From Cardiocondyla obscurior (taxonomy: Eukaryota; Arthropoda; Insecta; Hymenoptera; Formicidae), in contig NC_091873.1 in the NCBI RefSeq assembly GCF_019399895.1, forward strand, positions 2,116,001 to 2,180,000: DNA of 64,000 nt, in the 5' to 3' direction. A program made the translations under genes and the position numbers. Below the pieces are notes generated by a model. It was not told where the DNA came from. It made no database searches and saw only the letters and a program-made list of their open reading frames with translations. This document shows, piece after piece, positions 1 to 12,700 of the stretch (position 1 is its first letter; each line of letters begins with the position of its first letter).

Positions 1-3000
1 TTAAATAAATAAACGGCAATTGGAACGTCAGATTTCTGTTCGCGCTATTTCGTCATTTTTACGAATAAAATAAATTAACAGAATAGGTGTTTCATCGCGA
101 TGTTTTCGCAAAGAGACGACATACAAAAGAGGAGAGAATGCCGGCCGTGCGAGATGAAGGGATTTGGTTTCGACGTATTTTGCCTGTAATCCGAGCTATA
201 CCCTCCGGCTCGAGATCTCGTCTTCTCAGCTTTCCGGGAACGGCAGCTTGGACCCGAGGAGAAAGTAAGAAACGGGGGAGTTTTCCCGGACGAGGAGGTT
301 ATATCCTTATACTTCTTCCCACCCGAAGGTGATCCTGGCCGAAGGATAAAGGACGATTTTCGGGCACAAAGATTGGAAATCGCCCTTTTCGCCCGTTATT
401 TCTCGAGCTGAATGCCGGCCGCGAAGTGGCGCGACGTTTTTCTCCCAGAGGGTTATTTCGAAACTCTCGAAAAACCCAAGATTTTTAGAACTTCATAGAT
501 TTCCGGGAGGCGGTTAAAGCTTATCGAACCCCCTAGATCCCGCAGGCTTATCGAATCATCAGATTTCCGCGCGATTCACGTCTAGCTTCTTTTTTCTTAA
601 ATATACAGGAATTTTTTTTTCTTATTTTTTGCCTGAGAGTATTCGAGTTCATTGAATCGTGATCCCGCACGAGATAGAGTCTCCCCGTTGTCTTCGGAAA
701 GACCGCCGAGTCGTCATCCTCGGAATATGTAAAATGGCTTTTGAGAGTTTGTGATGAATTACAGGCGGATCCGCAGCCGACTTCGTGTCACGGGGAAAAC
801 TAATTTACGATCGGAAACCTTAACCCAGCGAGGTTTACATTATAATAACCTGACACACGATCGGAGACGTTATATTCACGCGACTTTATAAACTCCTCGA
901 ACGCAAAAACGATTTATTTTCTCTCCAGAGAAAACATTTTTAAGACAGAGAGACCTTTAAAGTTGAAAAGTCCATAATTTAAAAATTGTCGACTTTAATT
1001 AGCTCGCGAAATTAAATATCTCGATGTTCTAAAATTTAACAAATCTAATAACACAGGTTCGCGAAAAAAAGAACTCTGTGCGGGCGATTTTAGTTACATA
1101 ATTACAGACGCGAGCGATATACGAGCGGAAGTTTACCGTGAATATATGACTAGCGGCGGTCTCGGTAGCGTACGAGGTTCGCGCGCGCGATACACGGGCC
1201 CGCAGACGGCCGGTTCCACAAAAGTCGAGGTAGGGATAGCCCAAAGGTAGGTCAGTTGCTGTGCTAGTGACCTACTCTCCGCGTTGTCCCCTTCACTCCA
1301 CCACAGCCGCGACCGACCACGCAGTTAACGCCGTACGGACTTACAACAAACTTCTTCGTGGCGCACGTGCTTGCGCGCGCGGTGCTAAGCCATCGCGCTG
1401 CACAAGACGGTTTGACGCAGAGCGGGTCTTGACACGCGCCGAATAATCGCCACGCGGAGAATACGTACAAACATATTTTTATAATATATTAATATATTTA
1501 ATTAAGAGAAACTTTGTTTCATATGAGGCTCGAGAGAAAATACCGATGGCGAGTGTCTTAAGTGCGAAAGAAGATGCAGCCTTCTTGCGAGCGGATTTGT
1601 TGACTTTTTTGTTAAAAGGCAATTTTATTCGATAAATTGTACGAGATTTCTTAACTTTATTACTGAATGTTGGTGTAACTGAATATAGAGAAATAAAATG
1701 CAAAAAATGATACTAATAGCCGATGAATCGGAGATCGATAAAATAAGCCGCAGCTTATTTTTCTTCTCCCCATTCTGTCCGGTAAATTATACGGCGTTAT
1801 TTTCGGGATAAGTTCGATAAAACCCGCACGGGTTCGCGGCGTGAAAAACGGCCTGGAGGGGAAAGAAAAAAAATTGTAAAAAATATAGGTCGTGTGCGCG
1901 CGAAACGATAGCCCGCAGGATTCGAACCGAAATCCCTGATAAATTGTCTAAGGACGCGGCAGAACGGTGGAAAAAAAAACAAGGGATAGGAGAGGTGGAG
2001 GAAGCGCTGCCCTACGCATCTCTACATTTTGCAGGTTGCGACATTTTCTTTTGGTCGCCGCCGCCTCTCGATAGATTCCCGATCTTTTCTCACGATTCGA
2101 TAAGGTTTGGAGCGTGCCGGCGGTGTCGGCGAAAATGAGAGCCCTAAAGCTCGAACGGCGTCGTTGCGACTCCCCGATAAATTTCTGAAAATCTTATCTC
2201 GCTCGTTCGTAAATCGTCTGAAGTAGATGACGAAGTAAGCGCTGAAGTAAAATATGATATTTCCGATCAGAGGTTTGCTAAGTCGAAGACCGCAAAAAAA
2301 GTAACATTTCTCATCAATAATCTCTTTTATATCGGCTTTAAGATTATCCGAATATTTCTTCGATTCGTAAATTAAAAATACAGTAGCTGATAAAAATATA
2401 TAAAAAAAAGGGGAATAAAAAAGTTATAGTTTAAATTGCATTTTAAACTTTTCTCCGTTGAAGATGTTCCGATAGGAGAGATCGTGTTTTGTGAAACTAA
2501 AAATACGCATGCTGATGCGACTTATAATATAGCTCGATGCATATCGCACTGAAACGTTTGACTGCATCGCCGATTTCAGGAACGAGGCAAGCTCCTCGGC
2601 TACATTGTATTACCTATGTGGACTGATTTTATCATCAGATGAAACGCTGACAATTTCGAGTCGCGTCACCTGTTGCACCAAAACGACATGCTTTCTCGAG
2701 TGCATTATTAGAATCGCAGCCGCGCCTATCTCACGAATCTTCGACCGATCGCTGACTTTCAAGAAGATCGTACTTTCTGACTGAATATTTGTACAAACTC
2801 ACGACCATTTAAGTGTAATACTTAGAACGTAATTTTTTTTTCTAAGCAAAACATAATTATTTAAAGAACTGTAAAAAATAATAAAAAGCAACGAATTTTT
2901 TTGTAATAATTTTCTTAAAATAAGAAAAAAAAAAATTAACCCTTAAAAATTTCACGAAAATATTACATTTGCTCGTTGTTAATTTTAAACAAATTAATGA

Positions 3001-4830
3001 TTCAATATATCAGCTTCAACAATAATAGAAAAGATAATTTCCACGTCCGCGTAATTCAGCCGTTTGCATTTCCCGATGTCCTTTTTTACGAAACAGAAGT
3101 TATTCGAGCCGAGAGTTGCGCGCGGTTTGTCGCGATCCACCTGAGTCCCCGCCGACGCGAAATTAGTTTTGCAACGGAAACCGGGGCTGTCGAGTTATTT
3201 ATTGCGGGCTCTCGAAAAAGACCGCCGACCACATATCGGGAGCGCGTGTGTGCAAAAAGGATTAATTTAAATATTTAACAGGTTTCACAGCTCGTCACAC
3301 AAAAGTGTCGCGTGCATTTGAGAGAAAGAAAAATTATTATTAAAAAAAAAAAGAAAAAAAAATCCCAACACGCACCCACAAACGGGAATTTTGAAATATA
3401 TATCCCGGATAGTACGTTACGCGTTTATTCGAGTGCAATGTCACCGCGCGCGAGTTCCCGGGGTTCGTTACGTTGTCGGGGCCCCTTCGATCACGGAATA
3501 ATATCGCCGGGAAATCGATTGCCGTATTCCGACACAACACGAGACGTGCCTTTTTCGAAATTTGAAATATTTGAGAGAGTGCCATAGAAATTAATTTCAA
3601 CCGGGCGCTCTCTTTCCAACCTTTCCTCTCCATCAGCTCCCGCGCCTTTTTACTGACGACGACCTGCCACTCTTTTTCCTCTTTTCGTTTCACATCGGAT
3701 GACAGCCAATTTTTATCCCACTGATAGCATTTGCAATTCCAATGCACGTGCAAGGGTCCCGCGTCAACGAAGGCGCCTTTAACTGCACCCTTGCAATGCG
3801 CTTCTTTCAGTTTTGTAAGAACACGCCCGGCACGCCGATCGATCTTGAACTCGAGCGAGAAAGCGAGGCACGAACTTTTTATCGTTAGTCAATATGAAAA
3901 ACTAAACTCTCAAACTTGTAATATCAATATTTTAGTCGAACCCTCTTTGCTCCGCAAAAGAAACTAAAAGTGTGGTTCACGAAACTCTAAGAAAGAAATT
4001 TTGAATCAATTTAGAATAAATTATCAAGTCATATTTATATTGCCTCGAACGATTCAATTAATTGTTTTCTTATAATTATATTTCACAATTAAAATTAAAA
4101 TAAATTATTAACTTTATTTGCGCTAAATTGTTTTCTTTTTTCTAATGTTACTCGAAGTCTAATTTTAAAGGGTCGATGCGTGATAATGATATTGTCACAA
4201 GTTACAAGGGATGGCGGCGACAGTGCGGAAGAAACGACAAGAGAATTCGTAGACCGGAAAGGGTCGGGAGAGACACCAAACTAAATCATGTATTACTAAT
4301 AGCGAATTAATGTAGCGTAAGTGAAACAGGGGCGTCGATTTGCGTCTTGACGACTAAAATTATCTCGCGTGTTATGGAAAACGCGAGCGCCCGCGTTTAA
4401 TCGCATACTGGCTGACAATCGATTGACACCTCGATTGATACGGTAAGTCCAAAAGAGAAATAAGGAATCTAATAATTCGTAAATGTTAAGTAATTTACAA
4501 GCTATCGTAAAAGAAAAAAAATTTTTTTTTCCAGAAGATTAAACTGACGAAAAGTAACGTAAATTGTATTTCTAAGATATTTATAAATAAACAGGAGGTT
4601 AATTATTTGTAACATTGAAAAACTTCATACGTTACATAATTATTAAAATATAAGAAGAGAGTTGAAACATTTTTAAAAACTCGTGCACGTTTACGGAGAA
4701 AATTATTTTCCGGTACTCGTGAAAGATATAAAAATTATGAAAACATAAATTTAATTACGTCGAAAAATGCAAAGCTCTCTGAATATTCCAACTTCATCGA
4801 TGGTACACAGATTCTACATGTAATAACACG

Positions 4831-4857
4831 ATATATATACATATATATATATATATT
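4831..4857. repeat. (AT)n microsatellite
   Basis: Alternating AT with one C interruption; intronic. Confidence 0.8.
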
Positions 4858-7225
4858 GTAAACTGCTTGAAGGCGGAGTGGAATATTTCCTTGAAATCGA
4901 CGTATAATTGCTAATAACAAATATTGACGATCCCTCTCATACTTTGCAAATAAATTCGAGTTATCAGCTCTCCAATACCTATCAAGTATATCATCTTTAC
5001 TATCGGAGAAATCTCGTAGATATTAACTATTAAAAAATAAAAATAAATGAGTAGATTAAAAAAAAAAATATATACTTATATATATAATTAATTTATTTCA
5101 CGTTCCATTCAAAATAATTTTTTTTTGTTTTTTAAAATTATATGGTCTAATTACGATCTTTTAGTACTCAAGCGCGAATTTTAATTGTCGATTTGGATAA
5201 AGTATTCTGGTCAAGTCGTGGCGACGGAAAACACGCGCGGTGAACATTTTCCCTGATCTAATTTCGAAGGAAGCCACTTAATTTAAATGTCTGGCCTTCG
5301 TCCGACCCTCGCCCTTTATCGTTCCTTCGGGGATAGAATGAATTGCTACTTGAGGAATTAGAATTATACGTTTCCGGGAACAGTGCTCAGCTGAAATTTC
5401 TGACTTCTTATTTTTATTATTGTCGTCGTTAGACAAGGGGAATATTATTGCATGCAAGAGAATACAAAAACGGGCTCTAATCTATGCATAATGCAGCATA
5501 AAAATTCCTTTCCTATTGCGTGGAAAAACATTTCTATTCACGCGGTGCAGAGATCAACTTTTAAGCTGCCCACCAGGCACATCGTCGGCCCGTCGATTTC
5601 CGGTTCTCGCCATTCCGCGTACGCGACGCAGCGTCACGGCGTTCCACGACGATTTGGCACGACAACGGCGACAGTTCCCGGGAAAGTTTTGCGGCTGGAA
5701 TGGATGAGTTTACGCGGAGTTCCGGTGGCTTTGACGGAGCTTCGCGGCCGAAACTTGGCGCGCGGAACTATCAAAGAGCGAACGAGAAGTCCGCGGCAAT
5801 CAGTCGCTCCGCAGCCCGTGCTAATGCGAATTGTCGTTTAAAACGGCTGGCCCCGATGGCGGAAACTCCCAACGTTCGCTACTTGATGCTTTCGGCGAAC
5901 TCGCGCCGGACGAGACCGCGCAATTATTTTCCGCGCAATAGTCGCTCGGCATTCCGCTCGTCGTCCGCTCTATAAAAATCTTCGGAGACGCCTCACACAA
6001 TATTTCCCGCGGGATTCACCCCGAGAATATAGAAATCTCCAGCTGCTCCGGAACGCCCGAGAAACCGAAGAAATCCGATCGCTTGCCAGAGTTCTTTTTT
6101 TTTTTTCTGGAGTCGAAAATTATTTGAATACTTCGTAAGTTACTTTAAGATTTTTTTTAAATTCCTCGGGATACGTTTTTTGAAACGTTCTTGAAAATCT
6201 GTAAAACTATTTTTTTTTATCGAGTAACTTATAGAATTTATTGGAAATATTAGAATTTTAAGCTTTCTTCCAAAAAATTGCTATATACGAGAATATTATT
6301 ATAAGAGAAGTTAAATAATACATACTAAATAAAAAAAAAAAAACTACATTCTTTTTATTAATTATTTTTTTAAATTGATCTGGTGTTTTTCGAAAAATTG
6401 CATTTGAAAGTCTTTGATAGTAGAAACTAAAAATTCACAATTTACAGAAAAAATTTATGCTGCTAAATATTCAAATGTGTATCCTCTACCGGTTTTACAT
6501 ACAATATAATAAAAACTTTTTTCAACGTTGGACATTTTGAAATATTTCTGTGATATTCTACCAGCACTCATTCACTATCTCTTAACGTATCTTGCATGAA
6601 ATTCGTCGTTGCGGCATAAATTTTACTTTTCAAATATTCTCAAAGAATAAGTTTAATAGAGAAAGACCGGATGAGCTTGAAAGCCGCTCAATTGAATCTG
6701 CTTTAAAAGATAGTGCGACGTAAATGCCACAAAATAAGGTCAAAAGTATATTTTCAAAAATATATTTCAGACATCTCTTATAATAAATCGAAGATAATAA
6801 TAACCGCAAAACATTAAAGAAATATTAATGTAAAATAAATGCTACATTCATCGACTATCCAACGAGAATTATCTACAAAAATCCTAAAATAACTCAAGAT
6901 GGTATCTTTTCTCTTTCTCTGATAATTATCCCGCACAAGGCCGTGGATGCCTGGTCCCCTGATGGTACTTCAATTATGTCGCATCGCGTCGGTTAATTCT
7001 GCCCGCGGCGTTCAAGGGTGGCCGCGTAAACATCGGCCAGGCGAATGCCCACATACATGCACACACATACGTACGAGGGTCGTCGTAGTCGAGTAAGGAG
7101 AATTTTCGTTAATCAAGCCACATCAGTGGCTGTCCTGTCCGCAACGCTATCAGGTCCCAATAACTAAATTATTGCTGCTTTGCGCGATATACAGAAGAGA
7201 TAGACGCAAAGGAGAAAGCCGAAAT

Positions 7226-7325
7226 TAGAGAGAGAACGAAAGAGAAAGAAACGACTGGGAGGAAGTAGAGAGAAAGAGAGATAGAGACGAAGAGGAAGAG
7301 AGAAAGAGAGAGAGAGAGAGAGAGA
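7226..7325. repeat. GA-rich tract ending in pure (GA)n
   Basis: About 100 bp are almost entirely purine; 7305-7325 is uninterrupted AG repeat. GAGA-type tracts can bind GAGA factor in insects, but no promoter is evident here. Confidence 0.85.
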
Positions 7326-9668
7326 TCAGTTGGAGCCTTGGTACGTCATACAGAACACGTTCTCTGTATCAGGACGAGCCCTGCATGAGTGTACACGACG
7401 CGATACTGCTTCGGATACTGCCGCGCCTCTCTGTAATACTCGTCACTACGACGTCGGAATATCGAAGCAATCGACTGAGGTATCGTCGTATTTTGCGGCT
7501 CTAGCTCGGATCTGAAATGTCGTTTCAGAGTGAAATTGGGTCCCTTATTAAACCGCAACCTAACATAAATTGAATCTAGTCCTGTCAATCGAACAAGTAA
7601 CATGAGGGGAAGAAAAAAAAAAAAAACAGAAAAACAGATCTCCGTATCGTTAACAATTATGTAATGTTAAGCAACATTAACTATTTTTCTTTGCTTAATT
7701 TTTAATAGTATATTATTAACTATAGCAGTTATCATTTTTAATTAAGCGTGACGTAATTTGTTAATAATTATTTTATTTACACAAGTAATCTTTGAAACTC
7801 ATCTTTATCTTCATGTAGTTGAATCTTGCTCGTGTGCCCCAAGACACATCTTAATCAGATCTAAAATACACGAACATGATAATGAACAAGTGTTTCACGA
7901 TTAAATTCACGTTCTCTTAAAGAAGAACAGCGGATTGAGGAGCATCTCGAGCTCTCGAGTTCAATTCCCCGCGAGCTCCGACGTACAAGTGATTGCGTGC
8001 TCTTTAAACTTGGATCGCTCTAACTTCGTATCTCGTTTCCTGCGTATTAAAATGTCGCGTTTTTTTAAAGAAAGAGCACGGACTAATGGTTCAACACGAC
8101 AAAGAAATTAATTCGGCTTTTGGTTCCTCGCGCAAACGTGCTCGCTGCGTCTTCAGAGGTCTCAGAGGATATCTCGAAGTCTCTGTGAGTTATAGCTAAT
8201 CTTTGAGAGTCCGTGGGTGTCCCGAGGATCTCGAGGATTTCAGCAGATCCTCCAGATACCTCGGGATTCTGCAAATTCGCGATCAAAACAGCGCAATTGC
8301 TCAGGCTCTTAAATATGCATCCTTGCGGCCGGCAGCGAACAAACATTTCCCCGTTTAAACAATGTCGAAGCGACGGAGGTTCATGCGCAGCGAATTATTT
8401 GACCGGTCAATATAATTTTTCCACCCCGCTGCCGTTCACCGCTTATTTGCCCACGAATCAATTTTATCCGTCGTCCCATTTCTCTATTTCTCCACCTCGT
8501 CCCCGCCGACGGCTGGTCCTTCCTTCGCCGTGTAATCACTATTTCAAAATCGATACTCGAAGTCAACGGCAAATATTTGCGAATCGTACCAGCCGCTCGC
8601 GGATTCCGAAATAGTTATGACATAACGGTAACAACAAACGGTACTGTTAACATAATAAAAGTAACAATATCAGATGATATTGTCGCACGATTGTTATTTC
8701 GCGGCGCTCACGCGGTACACGTATGAGATGTTTAAGTCAATTTTCATCTCCACGCTGAAAGATATCACGACGAGAATATACTGCGTGGTTCCGGTCGCAA
8801 ATATTGCTCTATAATTAGTCGTTAATTGACATCGAGCGTTGAACACCGCTTCGCGCGTTCCCGGCCTAATTAAAATACGTAGCGTGGGCGCGCGTACTCG
8901 CGTGATACACAATATTGTGGCATGCAAAATAGACCTTTTATTGAATTTTCTTATTTGCAGCAAGGACACTACTTTTAATGGTAATTGACAACGAAATATT
9001 CACAGCGCACTAAGGTAATCCCAATTTTATTATTTTTTTTTTTAAAAAAGCTTTCCATCGATATCAATTCACTGGTCTATTAATGTTTTAAAATTTTTTA
9101 CAAATTTTAAAATTTTCTGCTGTTTCTTGTCCTTCCTCTTTTTTATATTATTCTTCTTTTTTTTTACGGAAAAAATTCCATTTTGTCTTTCATAATTAAC
9201 TTATCGATATTATCTTGCGTTTCCACGCACCGTCGCTCTGTCTCGACGCCGTCGCGGATTTCAGACGCGGAATTTCCTGATTGACTGATTCGATCGCGTG
9301 TTCGATTACGAAGCGTAATTAGTTTGTGTTGTAAGCAAAACAGGACGCCGCCGCCTGCGTCGCGCTGAAACGAGTTCGCCCTTTACGCCGGACCCACCCT
9401 TCCGTGTTTACGACGCAAATTTTCCCTGTGCGTGCAAAAGGCAGCTACCGCATCGCTAATTAGAAGATTCGCTCGCTGCGCGGACGGCACTCCGTTCCGG
9501 AGGAAAAGAGGCTGCGGCGGGGGAGAAGAAGGGTTACCGACCCGATATAATTAAATTCGGGCTCTTTAAGAAGCCGCTCTTGACAACGGGCGGGGCGCGC
9601 TCGCTTTTAATAGCGAGTTAACAATGGCGTGATTATAGGAACTAACGGAGCAAGAAGAGAGGCCTTAC

Positions 9669-9786
9669 CGTATTTTTGAGACGACCGTGGGCGTGAATTC
9701 TAATTGAGGGAAACCCAACTCCTTCGGTCTCACGTCCTCCAGGCTGCTGTACCTCACGTAACTACAGGGCGGCGGTAGCGAAAAGG
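9669..9786 (-). CDS. Calcium channel gamma subunit / stargazin-like protein, coding exon 2
   Basis: This 118-nt exon lies between a good acceptor (TTCTTGTTGCAG, ending at 9787) and a good donor (GTAAGG from 9668). Its first two bases complete the codon begun by exon 1 (C + CC = Pro78). It then reads 38 codons without a stop and leaves two bases for the next exon. The peptide starts FSLPPPCSYVRYSSLEDV and continues to VVSKI. Cys85 supplies the second cysteine of the claudin-type loop, pairing with Cys66 of exon 1, and the rest would be the distal part of extracellular loop 1 just before transmembrane segment 2. Matching phase, canonical sites and continuation of the loop make this a confident match despite the 30.7-kb gap. 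No exon for transmembrane segment 2 was found between here and base 1. Confidence 0.85.
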
Positions 9787-12700
9787 CTGCAACAAGAAGA
9801 TGAAAATAAAGCAAACGATTCTCGGGGCGAAAAGCGGGGAAGGGGTTGTCTTGGAATAATTAATTTCAATAGAAGCCCCTTATCGATAACGTGCTGTTCT
9901 CATACTTCAAAATACTCATCACGATATCAAATATGCACAGCTGTAAAACGTTGTGTGAGGAAAAGCAGATTTTAAGGATTCGCACAAAAAAAAGGGGAAA
10001 GCTTTTCCGGATTTTAATAGTTAAATAATAATTAACAGCGGTTTGTTAACTGTTAATTTAACACTACCTCATACTTTGTTTCGGCTTTAAAGAAACTTCT
10101 ATCTAAATTATTATTACACCCCGGAAGTAAACCTTCCAATATTCCGCGCTCGATAGCCTCTTCGGCGCGCTAAACGTGGGAAAGAATCGCAACTGCAGCA
10201 GCGAGGAAAAGTGCGGCGCGGGCACGCTTCTCCGTTCATAATTTCAGCCCGACCGGGCCATTTACACGCGAGATTTTCGCTTGCACGAGTAGCAAATAAA
10301 AAAAAAAGAAAAAAATTTTCTATCTCGGCAGCATGGAAAAATTCCTAGACGCACGTTTTCCATTTCTGAGAAACGCGCCTCTCTAATTTTTTTTTTTTTT
10401 TCTCTACTGCCGATGTTCATTCTCGCTTCATTAACTGTGAATCAGCGACGTACCTACATTGAGAAAAAGAAAAGGATCGCCCTTCCTCCTTCTTTCCCTC
10501 GTCGAGCGGACGAACGTCGGGTTATCAGGAGAAAGGAGAGAGAAAAGGGGGATAATAGTCCGCGCGCGAGGGGGGTAGATTGTAAAATCGATGGGGCTCC
10601 TTCGTGCCCGCCAACTTCGTCCGGATCTTTTTATTGCGAAAAAATCGTCCGTTAATTTTCTCCGCTGATTAACCCTTTCAGCCTTACGTCCGTCAATTAA
10701 ATTTTCTTTAAAATAGAGTTATGAAATTTATTTCCCAATATGTTTGAGAACGAAATGAGCCGTGAGGCGAAAATGTGAAGCAAGATCGCGAGTGAAATCA
10801 TTGCAAAGATCGAACCGAGGGGGAACATTTATGTATTGGAGGAACGACGCAGAGTTTCCTCGAACGTCCGAAAAGTTGGCGGGATGATCGGCAAAGAGAC
10901 AAAGCCTTGGATCGCGCTAATCGAACAATAGGTCCTCTTTCAGACACGGTTGTGTAACTTTCAAGGGAATAAACAAGATCATTGAATTCTACCGGAATTG
11001 TTTGTTTTCGCGCTTAATGAGCGCGGCCACTTTTCGAAAAGTTGGAAAACGATCGAAGAGAATGGGAGAAAAGAGAGAATGCGGAGTGACGTAAAGGGGA
11101 GCGGGTGGTGGGAAGGCAGGGTGCAGCGGTAAACCACCGGGGTACTCCAATCAGCTTCCCAACTTTAACCGCGCTTCTGCCTTCCGGCTGGCAACTCTCG
11201 CTAATGAAAGCCGCGTGCAAACTCGCGCAAGAAACCACCGTTCGTGTTGGACTTGAGCTCGCGTATGAAAATAACGATAAATGATAAAGTTCGCGCGGTT
11301 GAGCCGCGCCGCGACGAGTTTCAATAAATGAAACTCGCTCTCTTTCGCCTTGAAAGATTCCCCTCTCGCGTATAATTTCACTCGTTAGCGCGTATTGCCG
11401 GTTGAACGAACAAGATAATACGTCTTCGCGCAAATTGTCCGACGGTCCAAGACGTGGGCCGACGGACGATAATAAGTCAAGCCGGCCTTTCCTTCGCAGC
11501 TGTCACTCGTTGTTTACGGTGACTTGGCGCCGACGATAGCGGGTTTAGTTGATCCGGGACGCGTCTCCTTTTTTCGTTCGAGGGACGTGCGGGAGGATAA
11601 TTTCAATTTATCCACCTTTTCCCTTCATCGCGATGACACCGGGCGTCGCTCGGCGAGACATTTATTGCCGCGATGAGGCATCGTCCGGGATTATTATGCG
11701 CCCGGGATGCATTCTTATGCGACGACGCTTAATCGTCGCTGTTCAACACTCGCCTTTCCTCTCCACCCCTCCTCCAGGCTAGACCACCATTAATCCTCGG
11801 GAGCCCCTTCTCGCCGGAATCGCGACGGGATTTCGAGATCGCCGTGGTGAAATTAAAAGGCGAGCGGCGTACCGGCGTCCGGAACAAGCTCCCTTAAGGG
11901 ATGATCGCGGAACGGTGTTTGTCGAAACGGCGAGTGGGACAGTGGTATGCGAACCGAGAATTATTGCCCGATTAAGTATCCCGGATTACATCGAAATGAA
12001 GAAAATTGTTCGCTGTCAATGTTATTTTTTTTTTATTATATCGTAAAATAATAATAAAACGTAATTATATATTTTTTATTGTTTTAAATAAGAAATTAAT
12101 TTAAATTATATTATATATGCACGAAACAATTAATTCCATTTTATTTATAATTGCACGGGTTTATATTAATTTATAGATTCGTGCGTTGGGCAATTTTTTT
12201 TTTTATATATACTATTTCAGAACATTCTGGCGACTGCGCCATTTCTAACCTGTATAGTATTGCGACAAATAATCACGTTTCACCTGATTGCATGCCGCTC
12301 TTAAATCGTCGAGCTCCATTTAGCGCTCGCCGCTAACCGACTCTGACATGCTAAGAGCTTTCGTCTACTCTTTCAAGGGCTTTAAAGCTTTCGCGCGAAA
12401 TGACCGCCAGCTGGATCTCTCGTTTAGAAGTAACAACAATAGCGATGGCAGTAACAATTTCTCGATTGAATTGGTCATACGTGAAGCAAGAAATACAGAT
12501 GATAATCTGATATATCTCTATCGTGAGTGATATCTTTTATATATATTTTTTTTCAAGCGCAAAATTAGCGGATTTTTAAAAAATAATAAACGTTATAAAT
12601 AAATATATAAAATTATTAGAGATGTTAAATACACTTGGAAGCTCACAGTGAAATAAACATTTATTGTTGAAACGCGAATAGGAACGCAACGCGCCGTGGA

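Larger units (their letters stand above)
1..9668 (-). other. Intron 2 of the gamma subunit-like gene (partial, runs off the window)
   Basis: It starts at the donor GTAAGG (9668-9663). I looked on the minus strand for an acceptor followed by a transmembrane-segment-2 exon of this family and found none, so exon 3 probably lies beyond base 1. The stretch holds GC-rich islands (about 100-560, 1040-1470, 3050-3840, 5450-6060, 6930-7600, 7920-8620), an AT-rich block at 6100-6900 and a GA-rich tract near 7226-7325. Overlapping ORFs on both strands (for example 129 codons at 5452-5841, plus) show no recognisable domain. Confidence 0.7.

Noticed and set aside
1915..1950. tRNA B-box-like GGTTCGAATCC on the minus strand
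   Set aside because: The flanking bases do not form a T-stem and no cloverleaf could be built, so it is a chance match.
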